Shown here one piece after another: positions 43,328 through 56,687 of a stretch of DNA of 64,000 bases. Where the stretch lies: assembly GCA_944989445.1 (NCBI GenBank), contig CALYLW010000166.1, positions 191,946 through 255,945 of the forward strand. The letters are read 5' to 3'. The position numbers were made by a program, and so were the translations under genes. The notes below the pieces were generated by a model that was not told where the DNA came from, searched no databases, and saw only the letters and a list, made by a program, of their open reading frames with translations. The number at the start of each line of letters is the position of its first letter. Position 1 is the stretch's first letter. The DNA comes from Ampullaceana balthica (taxonomy: Eukaryota; Mollusca; Gastropoda; Lymnaeidae).

Positions 43328-46300
43328 AGCTGTTGTAGGTTTTGTTGTATCATGACATACCACGTCTAAAGGACTGTTGTAGGTTTTGTTGTATCATGAC
43401 ATACCACGTCTAAAGGACTGTTGTAGGTTTTGTTGTATCATGACACTTCACGTCTAAAGGACTGTTGTAGGTTTTGTTGTATCATGACATCCCATATCTA
43501 AAGGACTGTTGTAGGTTTTGTTGTATCATGAGATACCACGTCTAAAGGACTGTTGTAGGTCTTGTTATATCATGAGATACCACGTCTAAAGGACTGCTGT
43601 AGGTTTTGTTGTATCATGACATCCCACGTCGAAAGGACTGTTGTAGGTTTTGTTGTATCATGACATACTAGGTCTAAAGGACTGTTGTAGGTTTTGTTGT
43701 ATCATGACATACCACGTCTAAAGGACTGCTGTAGGTTTTGTTGTATCATGACACCCCACGACGAAAGGACTGTTGTAGGTTTTGTTGTATCATGACACTC
43801 CACGTCTAAAGGACTGTTGTAGGTTTTGTTGTATCATGACACTTCACGTCTAAAGGACTGTTGTAGGTTTTGTTGTATCATGACATCCCATATCTAAAGG
43901 ACTGTTGTAGGTTTTGTTGTATCATGAGATACCACGTCTAAAGGACTGTTGTAGGTCTTGTTATATCATGAGATACCACGTCTAAAGGACTGCTGTAGGT
44001 TTTGTTGTATCATGACATCCCACGTCGAAAGGACTGTTGTAGGTTTTGTTGTATCATGACATACCAGGTCTAAAGGACTGTTGTAGGTTTTGTTGTATCA
44101 TGACATACCACGTCTAAAGGACTGCTGTAGGTTTTGTTGTATCATGACACCCCACGACGAAAGGACTGTTGTAGGTTTTGTTGTATCATGACACTCCACG
44201 TCTAAAGGACTGTTGTAGGTTTTGTTGTATCATGACACTCCTCGTCTAAAGGACTGTTGTAGGTTTTGTTGTATCATGACATACCACGTCTAAAGGACTG
44301 TTGTATGTTTTGTTGTATCATGACATACCACGTCTAAAGGACTGTTGTAGGTTTTGTTGTATCATGATATACCACGTCTAAAGGACTGTTGTAGGTTTTG
44401 TTGTATCATGACATCCCATATCTAAAGGACTGTTGTAGGTTTTGTTGTATCATGAGATACCACGTCTAAAGGACTGTTGTAGGTCTTGTTATATCATGAG
44501 ATACCACGTCTAAAGGACTGCTGTAGGTTTTGTTGTATCATGACATCCCACGTCGAAAGGACTGTTGTAGGTTTTGTTGTATCATGACATACTAGGTCTA
44601 AAGGACTGTTGTAGGTTTTGTTGTATCATGACATACCACGTCGAAAGGACTGTTGTAGGTTTTGTTGTATCATGACATACCACGTCTAAAGGACTGTTGT
44701 AGGTTTTGTTGTATCATGACATACCACGTCTAAAGGACTGCTGTAGGTTTTGTTGTATCATGACACCCCACGACGAAAGGACTGTTGTAGGTTTTGTTGT
44801 ATCATGACACTCCACGTCTAAAGGACTGTTGTAGGTTTTGTTGTATCATGACACTCCTCGTCTAAAGGACTGTTGTAGGTTTTGTTGTATCATGACACAC
44901 CACGTCTAAAGGACTGTTGTAGGTTTTGTTGTATCATGACACTCCACGTCTTAAGGAATGTTGTAGGTTTTGTTGTATCATGACACTCCACGTCTAAAGG
45001 ACTGTTGTAGGTTTTGTTGTATCATGACAATCCACGTCTAAAGGACTGTTGTAGGTTTTGTTGTATCATGACATACCACGTCTTAAGGAATGTTGTAGGT
45101 TTTGTTGTATCATTAGATACCACGTCTAAAGGACTGTTGTAGGTTTTGTTGTATCATGACATCCCATATCTAAAGGACTGTTGTAGTTTTTGTTGTATCA
45201 TGACATCCCATGTCTAAAGGACTGTTGTAGGTTTTGTTGTATCATGACATACCACGTCTAAAGGACTGTTGTAGGTTTTGTTGTATCATTAGATACCACG
45301 TCTAAAGGACTGTTGTAGGTTTTGTTGTATCATGACATCCCATATCTAAAGGACTGTTGTAGGTTTTGTTGTATCATGACATCCCATGTCTAAAGGACTG
45401 TTGTAGGTTTTGTTGTATCATGACATACCACGTCTAAAGGACTGTTGTAGGTTTTGTTGTATCATGACATCCCATATCTAAAGGACTGTTGTAGGTTTTG
45501 TTGTATCATGACATCCCATGTCTAAAGGACTGTTGTAGGTTTTGTTGTATCGTGACATCCCACGTCTAAAGGACTGTTGTAGGTTTTGTTGTATCATGAC
45601 ATACCACGTCTAAAGGACTGTTGTAGGTTTTGTTGTATCATGACATCCCATATCTAAAGGACTGTTGTAGGTTTTGTTGTATCATGACATCCCATGTCTA
45701 AAGGACTGTTGTAGGTTTTGTTGTATCATGACATACCACGTCTAAAGGACTGTTGTAGGTTTTGTTGTATCATGACATCCCATATCTAAAGGACTGTTGT
45801 AGGTTTTGTTGTATCATGACATCCCATGTCTAAAGGACTGTTGTGGGTTTTGTTGTATCATGACATACCACGTCTAAAGGACTGCTGTAGGTTTTGTTGT
45901 ATCATGACATCCCACGTCGAAAGGACTGTTGTAGGTTTTGTTGTATCATGACATACCACGTCTAAAGGACTGTTGTAGGTTTTGTTGTATCATGACATAC
46001 CACGTCTAAAGGACTGCTGTCGGTTTTGTTGTATCATGACACCCCACGACGAAAGGACTGTTGTAGGTTTTGTTGTATCATGACACTCCACGTCTAAAGG
46101 ACTGTTGTAGGTTTTGTTGTATCATGACACTCCTCGTCTAAAGGACTGTTGTAGGTTTTGTTGTATCATGACACACCACGTCTAAAGGACTATTGTAGGT
46201 TTTGTTGTATCATGACACTCCACGTCTTAAGGAATGTTGTAGGTTTTGTTGTATCATGACACTCCACGTCTAAAGGACTGTTTTAGGTTTTGTTGTATCA

Positions 46301-46962
46301 TGACATCCCATATCTAAAGGACTGTTGTAGGTTTTGTTGTATCATGACATCCCATGTCTAAAGGACTGTTGTAGGTTTTGTTGTATCATGATATACCACG
46401 TCTAAAGGACTGTTGTAGGTTTTGTTGTATCATGACATCCCATATCTAAAGGACTGTTGTAGGTTTTGTTGTATCATGACATCCCATGTCTAAAGGACTG
46501 TTGTAGGTTTTGTTGTATCATGACATCCCACGTCTAAAGGACTGTTGTAGGTTTTGTTGTATCATGACATACCACGTCTAAAGGACTGTTGTAGGTTTTG
46601 TTGTATCATGACATCCCATATCTAAAGGACTGTTGTAGGTTTTGTTGTATCATGACATCCCATGTCTAAAGGACTGTTGTAGGTTTTGATGTATCATGAC
46701 ACCCCACGACGAAAGGACTGTTGTAGGTTTTGTTGTATCATGACACTCCACGTCTAAAGGACTGTTGTAGGTTTTGTTGTATCATGACACACCACGTCTA
46801 AAGGACTGTTGTAGGTTTTGTTGTATCATGACACTCCACGTCTTAAGGAATGTTGTAGGTTTTGTTGTATCATGACACACCACGTCTAAAGGACTGTTGT
46901 AGGTTTTGTTGTATCATGACACTCCACGTCTAAAGGACTGTTGTAGGTTTTGTTGTATCATG
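43328..46962. repeat. 44-bp satellite array (about 83 copies) with higher-order structure
   Basis: The unit is taaaggactgttgtaggt then tttgttgtatcatgacatac and cacgtc. Variant units recur in order. The cttcacgtc unit at 43444 returns at 43840, and the rare cttgttatatc unit at 43561 returns at 43957, a 396-bp (nine-unit) period, and again at 44485. On the right a three-unit, 132-bp order (catatc, catgtc, cacgtc) is repeated. Confidence 0.97.
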
Positions 46963-48005
46963 ACCAAACTAGGGACTAAGATAGGCAGTATAATCTCCTG
47001 TCACAGTGACCAAACTATGGACTATATTCTATAATATGCTGTCACAGTGACCAAACTAGGGACTAAGATAGACAGTATAATCTCCTGTCACAGTGACCAA
47101 ACTAGGGACTAAGATAGACAGGATATTCTCCTGTCACAGTGACCAAACTAGGGACTATATTCTATAATATGCTGTCACAGTGACCAAACTAGGGACTAAG
47201 ATAGACAGTATAATCTCCTGTCACAGTGACAAAACTAGGGACTAAGATAGACAGTATAATCTCCTGTCACAGTGACCAAACTAGGGACTATATTCTATAA
47301 TATGCTGTCACAGTGACCAAACTAGGGACTAAGATAGACAGTATAATCTCCTGTTACAGTGACCAAACTAGGGACTAAGATAGACAGTATAATCTCCTGT
47401 CACAGTGAACAAACTAGGGACTATATTCTATAATATGATGTCACAGTGACCAAACTAGGGACTAAGATAGACAGTATAATCTCCTGTCACAGTGACCAAA
47501 CTAGGGACTAAGATTAAGATAGACAGTATAATCTCCTGTCACAGTGACCAAACTAGGGACTATATTCTATAATATGCTGTCACATTGACCAAACTAGGGA
47601 CTAAGATAGACAGTATAATCTCCTGTTACAGTGACCAAACTAGGGACTAAGATAGACAGTATAATCTCCTGTCACAGTGACCAAACCAGGGCCTATATTC
47701 TATAATATGCTGTCACAGTGACCAAACTAGGGACTAAGATAGACAGTATAATCTCCTGTCACAGTGACCAAACCAGGGCCTATATTCTATAATATGCTGT
47801 CACAGTGACCAAACTAGGGACTAAGATAGACAGTATAATCTCCTGTCACAGTGACCAAACCAGGGCCTATATTCTATAATATGCTGTCACAGTGACCAAA
47901 CCAGGGACTAAGATAGACAGTATAATCTCCTGTCACAGTGACCAAACCAGGGACTATATTCTACAATCTCCTGTCACAGTGACCAAACCAGGGACTATAT
48001 TCTAT
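46963..48005. repeat. Composite tandem array of alternating 46-bp and 41-bp units
   Basis: All units start gtgaccaaactagggacta and end gtcaca. The A form continues agatagacagtataatct and the B form continues tattctataatatgct. The order is mostly A-A-B (133 bp), then A-B toward the right end. It joins the 44-bp array directly at a shared tgac. Confidence 0.96.
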
Positions 48006-49290
48006 ATATCACATTTCATTCTTTTAGTCACCACTGAATCCTTCTAGACTCACTGAGAAAATCACTGCGAAGTTACGTAACGAATGAACAACATGTCGCA
48101 CAAATAGACGTGGGTGGGGAGAGCTGGGTGTGTTTGCAATCTGATGGTCGGACAAGGACCCTCTGAAAACATCTAGATTTACTCTAGTGCCCTCAAGTCG
48201 TTGGGCATCTGATTGACTCTAGTGCCCTCAAGACGGGGGCATCTGTTACCACTGTGTCACAGCTATGCCCCTATGTCGGACCTTAGATTCGATAACGAAC
48301 GCCCCCCCCTCCCTCCCTTTCCTCTCTGTCTGTAGTCTAGACTTTCATGAATTACGGCCCTCGTACCGAGCTTCCCCCCCCCTTCCATGATCTCCCCTCA
48401 CCCTCAAATGATATCGACAACTAAACGCAAGCGGTCATGTGACCATGAAGACTTGCACCCATATTTACGTTGAATTTTCGTCACGTCTAAATTAAGCCGA
48501 AGAACAAACCCAGAAGACAATAAAGATTTCCTGTCAGTAATTTTTTCAAAATGGCGCCAGCCGTTGTACTATTAAACGAAGGATCTCACATCACCAAGAT
48601 TAACCTCTATCTAATATACTGTAATTTATACGGAGTGACACAAATAAAATATTTTTTTAAAATGGTAACTTTTTAACGATCCAATAAAACCAAAAGTTAT
48701 TGAAAATTATTCATTTTATTTATAGTAATTGAAATCTTAAAGTATGCCATATAAAAAACTTTAATAGAATTTATAATTCTTTTAAAAATTACGTCATGTA
48801 GTATATAGATGCCGCCCTTCTATACGAATGCATTAACAAAAATTCCCGTTTATTTGTTGTGTCAACATGTATATATTACCAGGGTGGATGTATTATCACA
48901 AGCGTACGTTATACTATACATGAACATAAAATGTTAAAATGAATTTTTAAATTTAAAAAAATATCTCGATAACTTATGGCGGGGTCTATGTTGAGTTTTA
49001 AGACCCCCCTCATATCCACAGACAAGACAGCCGTTGTTGGTACGTCATGGCTTAAGATTTTACGACATCGCTTCTCGAATGATAACAGAATGGACATCGT
49101 GTTTACTTTGAATCGGCCGTCATCGAGCAGTGGGCACTGCATCGTTTCACACGGTACATCTGTTGCTTGATAGGTTGGTCGTTAATGGGGGGGGGGTGAT
49201 ATTCTCAATCAGGTCTGGAGGAACCCCACCCCCACCCCACCCGATAATAGAGTAACACTTTCACGTGGAGTGAAGATGTCACGATGCGAT
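48006..49290. other. Gene-free stretch
   Basis: Includes a two-copy direct repeat (ctctagtgccctcaag) at 48182-48235 and C-runs near 48301 and 48374. Nothing coding is recognised. Confidence 0.5.
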
Positions 49291-49296
49291 TTTGTT

Positions 49297-49395
49297 AGAA
49301 GGATAACACGCAAACAGGGTATGTAAGAGCATGACAAGACGTGACAAAACAACGATGTCAGGCTCATACATACCCTGTTAGCATGTTATCCTTCT
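49297..49395. mobile_element. Compact palindromic element (34-bp arms)
   Basis: The left arm 49297-49330 and right arm 49362-49395 match at 31 of 34 positions (agaaggataaca and cagggtatgta core) around a 31-bp loop. The loop starts atgacaagacgtgacaaa, like the subterminal sequence of the MITE at 9419-9632, so this may be a shortened member of that family. Confidence 0.75.
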
Positions 49396-49439
49396 ACTTA
49401 TTAACCACGTTTTATTAACTCGCTTTCGTTCCTGTGGCA

Positions 49440-50152
49440 TTGTTGGTTTGTCCAAGATTTTTTCAAATCTGCCAACGTAAAATTGAACCACTTCTGATGG
49501 ACCTAGAGATCTGAAAATGTTACCACAGATAGATCTTGGATGACAATGCATTGTATCAAAATTTCAGATTGATCGAATGTACCGTTATTAAATTATTGAA
49601 CTTTTAAGTTTATCTATAGTCTATACAAAAGCATCTGTACCGTCGGCTTTTGTTGACATCAGTGAGTTCGCCCCGTGATCACATCACAATGTTTTTAAAA
49701 CGTTGGGCGGGCGCTTGTGAGGTGTTTGGTAAAATAAATAGAGGTAAAAAAATATTGTTAAAAACCACGTTTTTAATAGTGGACTAAAAAGAATAAAATA
49801 AATAAAGGTAAAAACAAAGATTTTTAAAAACCACGTTTTTACAAGTGGACTAAAAAGAAGTAAATAATTTAAAACTTATTAGTTCAAGTACTTCGATTTA
49901 ATATGACTAAAAACGTGGGGCGGGTGTTTGGTATAAAAATTAAAGATTTCTAATTTAGAAGGGAAAAGAGAGATCTATAAGTGAGAGAATGAGTGAACCG
50001 CATATGTAAACCTCATAAGCGCCCGCCCCACGTTTTTAGTCATATTAAATCGAAGTACTTGAACTAATAAGTTTTAAATTATTTTCTTCTTTTTAGTCCG
50101 CTTATAAAAACGTGGTTTTTAAAAATCATTTTTTTACCTTTATTTATTTTTA
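49440..50152. mobile_element. Foldback (long inverted repeat) element, copy 2
   Basis: Colinear with 14281-14990. The arms 49797-49920 and 50027-50152 pair around a loop of about 106 bp. The loop is about 14 bp longer than in copy 1, with an extra catatgtaaac segment. Confidence 0.85.
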
Positions 50153-51040
50153 AGCTTGATTGCAGTCTCACCCACATTTTGTTCGCTCTGATTTTGTTAC
50201 ACGTTTCGAGGGTTCAACGTAATTTTTCTTCATCTTCACCAATCACATTTCTTCATAGTACCGTAATATTCAATATAAATTTTTTTAAAAAATCGTTGTA
50301 TTTTGAGGGGAGATTTATTATTACATGTATTATTATTATTTATTGTTTTATTTTTCAATTTTTATTTTGGAATGATTTAATAGTGCCTTGAAATGGATGT
50401 TGGTAGACTAAAGACGGCCGTCTGTTTATTAAAAAAATTTTGAACCCAATGGAATAGATTGATAAGGTCTCCGACCTACGACATTCGACATTGATGGGTA
50501 AAAATAATGAACCGGATGCTTGACGCATTAACGGAATCCCACGCCACGTCTGCCCGGGCAGGTCTCACCTTATCCTCGCGTCAGACCTGCGTCTGCCCAC
50601 CTGTAATCTCAGCAGAGGTCACTTCCGGTCAGTCCCCACCCCTGCCCCATGTCCTGAAAACATGAGTTATGACAAAAGTGACCGCCCTTGTCAACCTGAT
50701 ACGGCCACGGGTGTTAACGCCTGCCGGCAGACAACGGTCAGTTTTTAGACGCGGGTCACCTGTGGTCAGTTATGGTCACAGCGGATTTTCGAGGTCAACG
50801 CTGGGCTTGCACAGTCACAGTGCCATGGGAAACGGCACAAACTTGTCTGGTCATGATTTAAGGAAAGTGCTGGGAAGGGGGGGGGGATGGAGGTCCATTT
50901 TAAAAAAAATATCATGACTTTTGCAGCAGTTAGAAACCTTGTTTTTGACCTCAACTGGAAGTTCTCTACGAAACGACACAGTTTTTAAAGGATAAGTCGG
51001 AGCTATACTTGGACATTTCAATGTCTGATGTCGAACCCCT
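50153..51040. other. Gene-free stretch
   Basis: Unique sequence, moderately GC-rich at 50500-50880. No gene is recognised. Confidence 0.45.
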
Positions 51041-51042
51041 AA

Positions 51043-51147
51043 AGGTACAGGGGGCCATCAAATAGGTACAGGGGGCCATCAAATAGGTACAGGGGGCCAT
51101 CAAATAGGTACAGGGGGCCATCAAATAGGTACAGGCGGCCATCAAAT
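51043..51147. repeat. 21-bp tandem repeat (5 copies)
   Basis: The unit is aggtacagggggccatca plus aat. Confidence 0.95.
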
Positions 51148-51207
51148 TACGATTGCAGATATCTTATGTTTCCGTGCTGGCTCAGCGGCTACCAAGTTAT
51201 AAGAATT

Positions 51208-51318
51208 ACAAAATTAGTCAATAATCACAAACTTAGTCAATAATCACAAACTTAGTCAATAATCACAAACTTAGTAATTAATCACAAACTTAGTCATTAA
51301 TCACAAACTTAGTCACTC
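51208..51318. repeat. 19-bp tandem repeat (6 copies)
   Basis: The unit is aatcacaaacttagtcaat with a few substitutions. Confidence 0.95.
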
Positions 51319-51701
51319 CCACTAAGTGAGACTTTTGTTTTATCCCCCCCCCCACCTCGCTATGTGGCGCTTTCTGACACTACTGACAGTTTTGAAATAC
51401 TTTAAAGTGTCACGTGTTCTAGATTATTTCAATTGTAAAATATTACTATGTTTGAAATGTAGATTCATTTATTAAAAGTTTGTGTTTTTACTCATGAGTA
51501 GAAAATATATATGTACACGTCATTCAAAATATACAACTACACATTTCTATTTAGTCCCATCGAAATACGAATCAAATCATAATATCGAGTAATATATTAT
51601 CACATCATGTATCATCTTATCACATCTTATCTTATTATATCTTCCTATAACTTTTCGTATCTGTTATCGTATCGCATCTATTCTATAGCTATAATATATA
51701 C

Positions 51702-53615
51702 CAGGTGTGGCCAGACCTGTAGTAACTGAGAGCCACTAGACCAGGGGTGGCCAGACCTGTAGTAACGGAGAGCCACTAGACCAGTGGTGGCCAGACCTGT
51801 AGTAACTGAGAGCCAATAGACCAGGGGTGGCCAGACCTGTAGTAACTGAGAGCCACTAGACCAGGGGTGGCCAGACCTGTAGTAACTGAGAGCCACTAGA
51901 CCAGGGGTGGCCAGACCTGTAGTAACTGAGAGCCAATAGACCAGGGGTGGCCAGACCTGTAGTAACTGAGAGCCACTAGACCAGGGGTGGCCAGACCTGT
52001 AGTAACTGAGAGCCACTAGACCAGGGGTGGCCAGACCTGTAGTAACTGAGAGCCACTAGACCAGGGGTGGCCAGACCTGTAGTAACTGAGAGCCACTAGA
52101 CCAGGGGTGGCCAGACCTGTAGTAACGGAGAGCCACTAGACCAGTGGTGGCCAGACCTGTAGTAACTGAGAGCCAATAGACCAGGGGTGGCCAGACCTGT
52201 AGTAACTGAGAGCCACTAGACCAGGGGTGGCCAGACCTGTAGTAACTGAGAACCACTAGACCAGGGGTGGCCAGACCTGTAGTAACTGAGAGCCAATAGA
52301 CCAGGGGTGGCCAGACCTGTAGTAACTGAGAGCCACTAGACCAGGGGTGGCCAGACCTGTAGTAACTGAGAGCCACTAGACCAGGGGTGGCCAGACCTGT
52401 AGTAACTGAGAGCCACTAGACCAGGGGTGGCCAGACCTGTAGTAACTGAGAGCCACTAGACCAGGGGTGGCCAGACCTGTAGTAACTGAGAGCCACTAGA
52501 CCAGGGGTGGCCAGACCTGTAGTAACTGAGAGCCACTAGACCAGGGGTGGCCAGACCTGTAGTAACTGAGAGCCACTAGACCAGGGGTGGCCAGACCTGT
52601 AGTAACTGAGAGCCACTAGACCAGGGGTGGCCAGACCTGTAGTAACTGAGAGCCACTAGACCAGGGGTGGCCAGACCTGTAGTAACTGAGAGCCACTAGA
52701 CCAGGGGTGGCCAGACCTGTAGTAACTGAGAGCCACTAGACCAGGGGTGGCCAGACCTGTAGTAACTGAGAGCCACTAGACCAGGGGTGACCAGACCTGT
52801 AGTAACTGAGAGCCACTAGACCAGGGGTGGCCAGACCTGTAGTAACTGAGAGCCACTAGACCAGGGGTGGCCAGACCTGTAGTAACTGAGAGCCACTAGA
52901 CCAGGGGTGGCCAGACCTGTAGTAACTGAGAGCCACTAGACCAGGGGTGGCCAGACCTGTAGTAACTGAGAGCCACTAGACCAGGGTTGGCCAGACCTGT
53001 AGTAACTGAGAGCCACTAGACCAGGGGTGGCCAGACCTGTAGTAACTGAGAGCCACTAGACCAGGGGTGGCCAGACCTGTAGTAACTGAGAGCCACTAGA
53101 CCAGGGGTGGCCAGACCTGTAGTAACTGAGAGCCACTAGACCAGGGGTGGCCAGACCTGTAGTAACTGAGAGCCACTAGACCAGGGGTTGGCCAGACCTG
53201 TAGTAACTGAGAGCCACTAGACCAGGGGTGACCAGACCTGTAGTATCTGAGAGCCACTAGACCAGGGGTGGCCAGACCTGTAGTAACTGAGAGCCACTAG
53301 ACCAGGGGTTGGCCAGACCTGTAGTAACTGAGAGCCACTAGACCAGGGGTGGCCAGACCTGTAGTAACTGAGAGCCACTAGACCAGGGGTGGCCAGACCT
53401 GTAGTAACTGAGAGCCACTAGACCAGGGGTGGCCAGACCTGTAGTAACTGAGAGCCACTAGACCAGGGGTGGCCAGACCTGTAGTAACTGAGAGCCACTA
53501 GACCAGGGGTGGCCAGACCTGTATTAACTGAGAGCCACTAGACCAGGGGTGGCCAGACCTGTGGTATCTGAGAGCCACTAGACCAGGGGTGGCCAGACCT
53601 GTAGTAACTGAGAGC
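51702..53615. repeat. 40-bp satellite array (about 48 copies) made of a MITE terminus
   Basis: The unit is ccaggggtggccagacct then gtagtaactgagagccactaga. Each unit begins with the hAT terminal repeat. Copies are near identical, with scattered variants (gtggtgg, ccaataga, gggttgg). Confidence 0.97.
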
Positions 53616-53775
53616 CACATTGAAGCACTATGGGTCATTTAACTTGGCCTGGAAATCTTCCAATAATCCTTGTAGCATGCATGATATAATATTATCTTCA
53701 TAAATTGTACGCGAGCCGCAATGTGAACACACAAGAGCCGCATGCGGCCCACGAGCCGCGGTTTGGCAACCTTTG
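51702..53775. mobile_element. hAT-type MITE whose left terminus is expanded into a satellite
   Basis: The left end is CAGGTGTGGCCAGACC. The right end GGTTTGGCAACCTTTG reverse-complements to CAAAGGTTGCCAAACC. The flanks atatatac (51694-51701) and ctatatac (53776-53783) are an 8-bp TSD with one mismatch. The right part (53616-53775) contains gagccgcatgcggcccacg and gagccgcggtttgg, as in widespread hAT MITEs. The remaining 1.9 kb is a 40-bp repeat of the left end. Confidence 0.85.
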
Positions 53776-53783
53776 CTATATAC

Positions 53784-54330
53784 CATCGAACTTACTAACA
53801 GATCGCGTTAAATATGAGATTTTTTTCACAGTTTTTAAAAAAATTCCCAAAGCAAACGAATCGGATCACGTTTTATTGGGTTATGTACGGTCATTACAAT
53901 AGATCATTTGGACATTGGACGCAGTGTGAGTATTTGTCGCGTGGACAAGGAACCACTTGCCACTTGCCACTGCGACTTCAAGGAGCCTTCAATTTTTAAA
54001 GGAAACTAATTTTTTTTTAACGTGGGAGAATAATAATTTAAACTTTGATAAATGCATCGGTCGAAATAAACAACAAAACAAAGGGAGAGCATTGTTGTGT
54101 TAAAACTAAAAATAGGACAGTGAAAACTTGGATATGAAATAAAACCAATGCAATAAATATAAACATTCAGCGATGAGAAGGGAAAAAAACCGTTTCCCGA
54201 GATTGCAATTTTATGATGAGCAAGGGGTGCGGGTGGGGGTGGGTGGGGGTAATGGAATTAGGATTAATGAGACCAACAACACGAGTCAAATAAAGATAAT
54301 AGCGTAAAATCTTTACATTTGTTTAATCTA
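53784..54330. other. Gene-free stretch
   Basis: Contains G-rich ggtgcgggtgggggtggg at 54225-54250. No gene is recognised. Confidence 0.45.
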
Positions 54331-54335
54331 CACAT

Positions 54336-54628
54336 GACCATAAATATAGTGACAGTAGACCATAAATATAGTGACAGTAGACCATAAATATAGTGACAGT
54401 AGACCATAAATATAGTGACAGTAGACCTTAAATATAGTGACAGTAGACCATAAATATAGTGACAGTAGACCATAAATATAGTGACAGTAGACCATAAATA
54501 TAGTGACAGTAGACCATAAATATAGTGACAGTAGACCATAAATATAGTGACAGTAGACCATAAATATAGTGACAGTAGACCATAAATATAATGACAGTAG
54601 ACCATAAATATAGTGACAGTAGACCATA
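54336..54628. repeat. 22-bp minisatellite (13 copies)
   Basis: The unit is accataaatatagtgaca plus gtag. Almost no variation. Confidence 0.97.
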
Positions 54629-55835
54629 TTATTTTCGCCCTTGAAGCGTCTGCGTCAGGGATATACAAAACGTCTGCAACGTGTAATTGACAAATCGATT
54701 AGATGAGATGCGATTTAAAGACACTCGGTTAAAAGACGAACCGTAGGTCGAGGGCTGTAATTCATACAAAGGCTTTCTGTTCCCGGAGTTTCCAAGTCGT
54801 CTATGTTTAAACAATGATTGGTGGCCTTTTTTTTTCTTGCAGTATTAGGGCTCGTAGTCCCCATCCCCCCAGAAATACCCCCCATGCCGTGGCGCCTCCC
54901 TCTCACTCACACCCCATGCTGGCATACACAAAAAAAAATTGAACTAATCTTTAATCATAAATCAGCCCATGGCTCCTTCTTTTACCTGACGTGGCCTTGA
55001 TCAGAACCCGGCGATGTGGGTGCATGGGGAGGTTTGAACAAAACTTGACGACGGCGACAGCTTGGGGCGGTGTCGTGCTTCAGTGGACACGTAAAGAACT
55101 CGGCCACTATAATAACAAATCTACGCCCAAGATAAGAAAAAGCCAAAAAGATTTGGGTTTAAATATCCCAATAAAACCACGCCACCCCCTCCCGCGGTCC
55201 GCCCGTGCTAAACAATCCGTTAAATTATTTAAATGCCGACACAAATGAGGTATCAAAATATATGCAAATTTAGTTTGAAAATCTGATCAGGACTCAAATC
55301 CTCAATCTGGACCCCGTCCATGCCGTTCAGTTTTAAACCTCGCGTGGGCCTCGATTTTTGAATGGAGCTTTGAAAAGCGATGTGTGTCGTCATAAAGACT
55401 GCAGATTTCCAATCCCAGCATATTGTTTTTCTTATGTGATTGTTGTTTTGTTACTTCCTGTCAAAGCTCACTGACAGCGTACGGGAGTACGTGAAAGCCT
55501 TTCTGTCGCGGCTCAAGGTTCCGCTTCAACTATTTCCACCACGGGAGATTACTGCCGCGCCCACTCCCCCGCACATTTCATAGACTGGGTGCGTGGAGGT
55601 AAATAGTAAATGGAAGCAGGGCACGTTTCCCAAAATATAAGCCTTAGGAAAGTAGTTCAGAAGAAAAATTATCTGGGTAACCTATTTAACAATGCGTATA
55701 ACTTTGTTTTCAAGTTTAAAATAAAACTTGAAATTGATCACAAAACATTGAATTGCATGAAAAATATCATTTTTTGACTATAATCATTTTAAACAAATTC
55801 AAGTAGTGATTTGACTTTAAATGTGTCCATTACGA
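54629..55835. other. Gene-free stretch
   Basis: Unique sequence with short frames on both strands and no recognised domain. Confidence 0.45.
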
Positions 55836-55839
55836 TCTT

Positions 55840-56290
55840 AAGTCAAAGAAATGTATTTTATCAACTTACGACCGTAGGGCAAATAATGTATCTTATCAAC
55901 TTACAACCGTAGGGCAAATAATGTATTTTATCAACTTACAACCGTAGGGCAAATAATGTATTTTATCAACTTACGACCGTAGGGCAAATAATGTATTTTA
56001 TCAACTTACAACCGTAGGGCAAATAATGTATCTTATCAACTTACAACCGTAGGGCAAATAATGTATTTTATCAACTTACGACCGTAGGGCAAATAATGTA
56101 TTTTATCAACTTACGACCGTAGGGCAAATAATGTATTTTATCAACTTACGACCGTAGGGCAAATAATGTATTTTATCAACTTACAACCGTAGGGCAAATA
56201 ATGTATTTTATCAACTTACGACCGTAGGGGAAATAATGTATTTTATCAACTTACAACCGTAGGGCAAATAATGTATTTTATCAACTTACA
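55840..56290. repeat. 35-bp minisatellite (about 12 copies)
   Basis: The unit is atgtattttatcaactta then cgaccgtagggcaaata, with a cgacc/caacc variant. Confidence 0.97.
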
Positions 56291-56339
56291 ACGACTCCGT
56301 TGACTACCGCGGGAAAAACAAAAAAATAATATAAAAAAT

Positions 56340-56656
56340 GACCCACTTTCCGATCGATCGAATGTACTTTAATTAAATTAATGAATTATTAGATTATCTC
56401 TATGTATCTATCTCTATGTAGCATGTAAATGTTTATGCTAGTCTGTCGCGCGGTGCGTATTATATTGAACGCGCGATGCGTATTATATTGAACATACTTT
56501 TATAATATTTTCCCGATCTGTAAATGTTTATGCTAGTCTGTCGCGCAGTGCGTATTATATTGAACATAATAAATACTTTTAGTTATGTCTTATCTATAAG
56601 GGATTTATAGTCAAAAACTTTGTTTTATTTAAATCCCTTATATTAACTTCACGGCG

Positions 56657-56687
<31 letters not shown>

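Noticed and set aside
54264..54668. Minus-strand YCHYIYGLLSLYLWSTVTIF-type frame
   Set aside because: It is a translation of the 22-bp array in two frames with no membrane-protein context.
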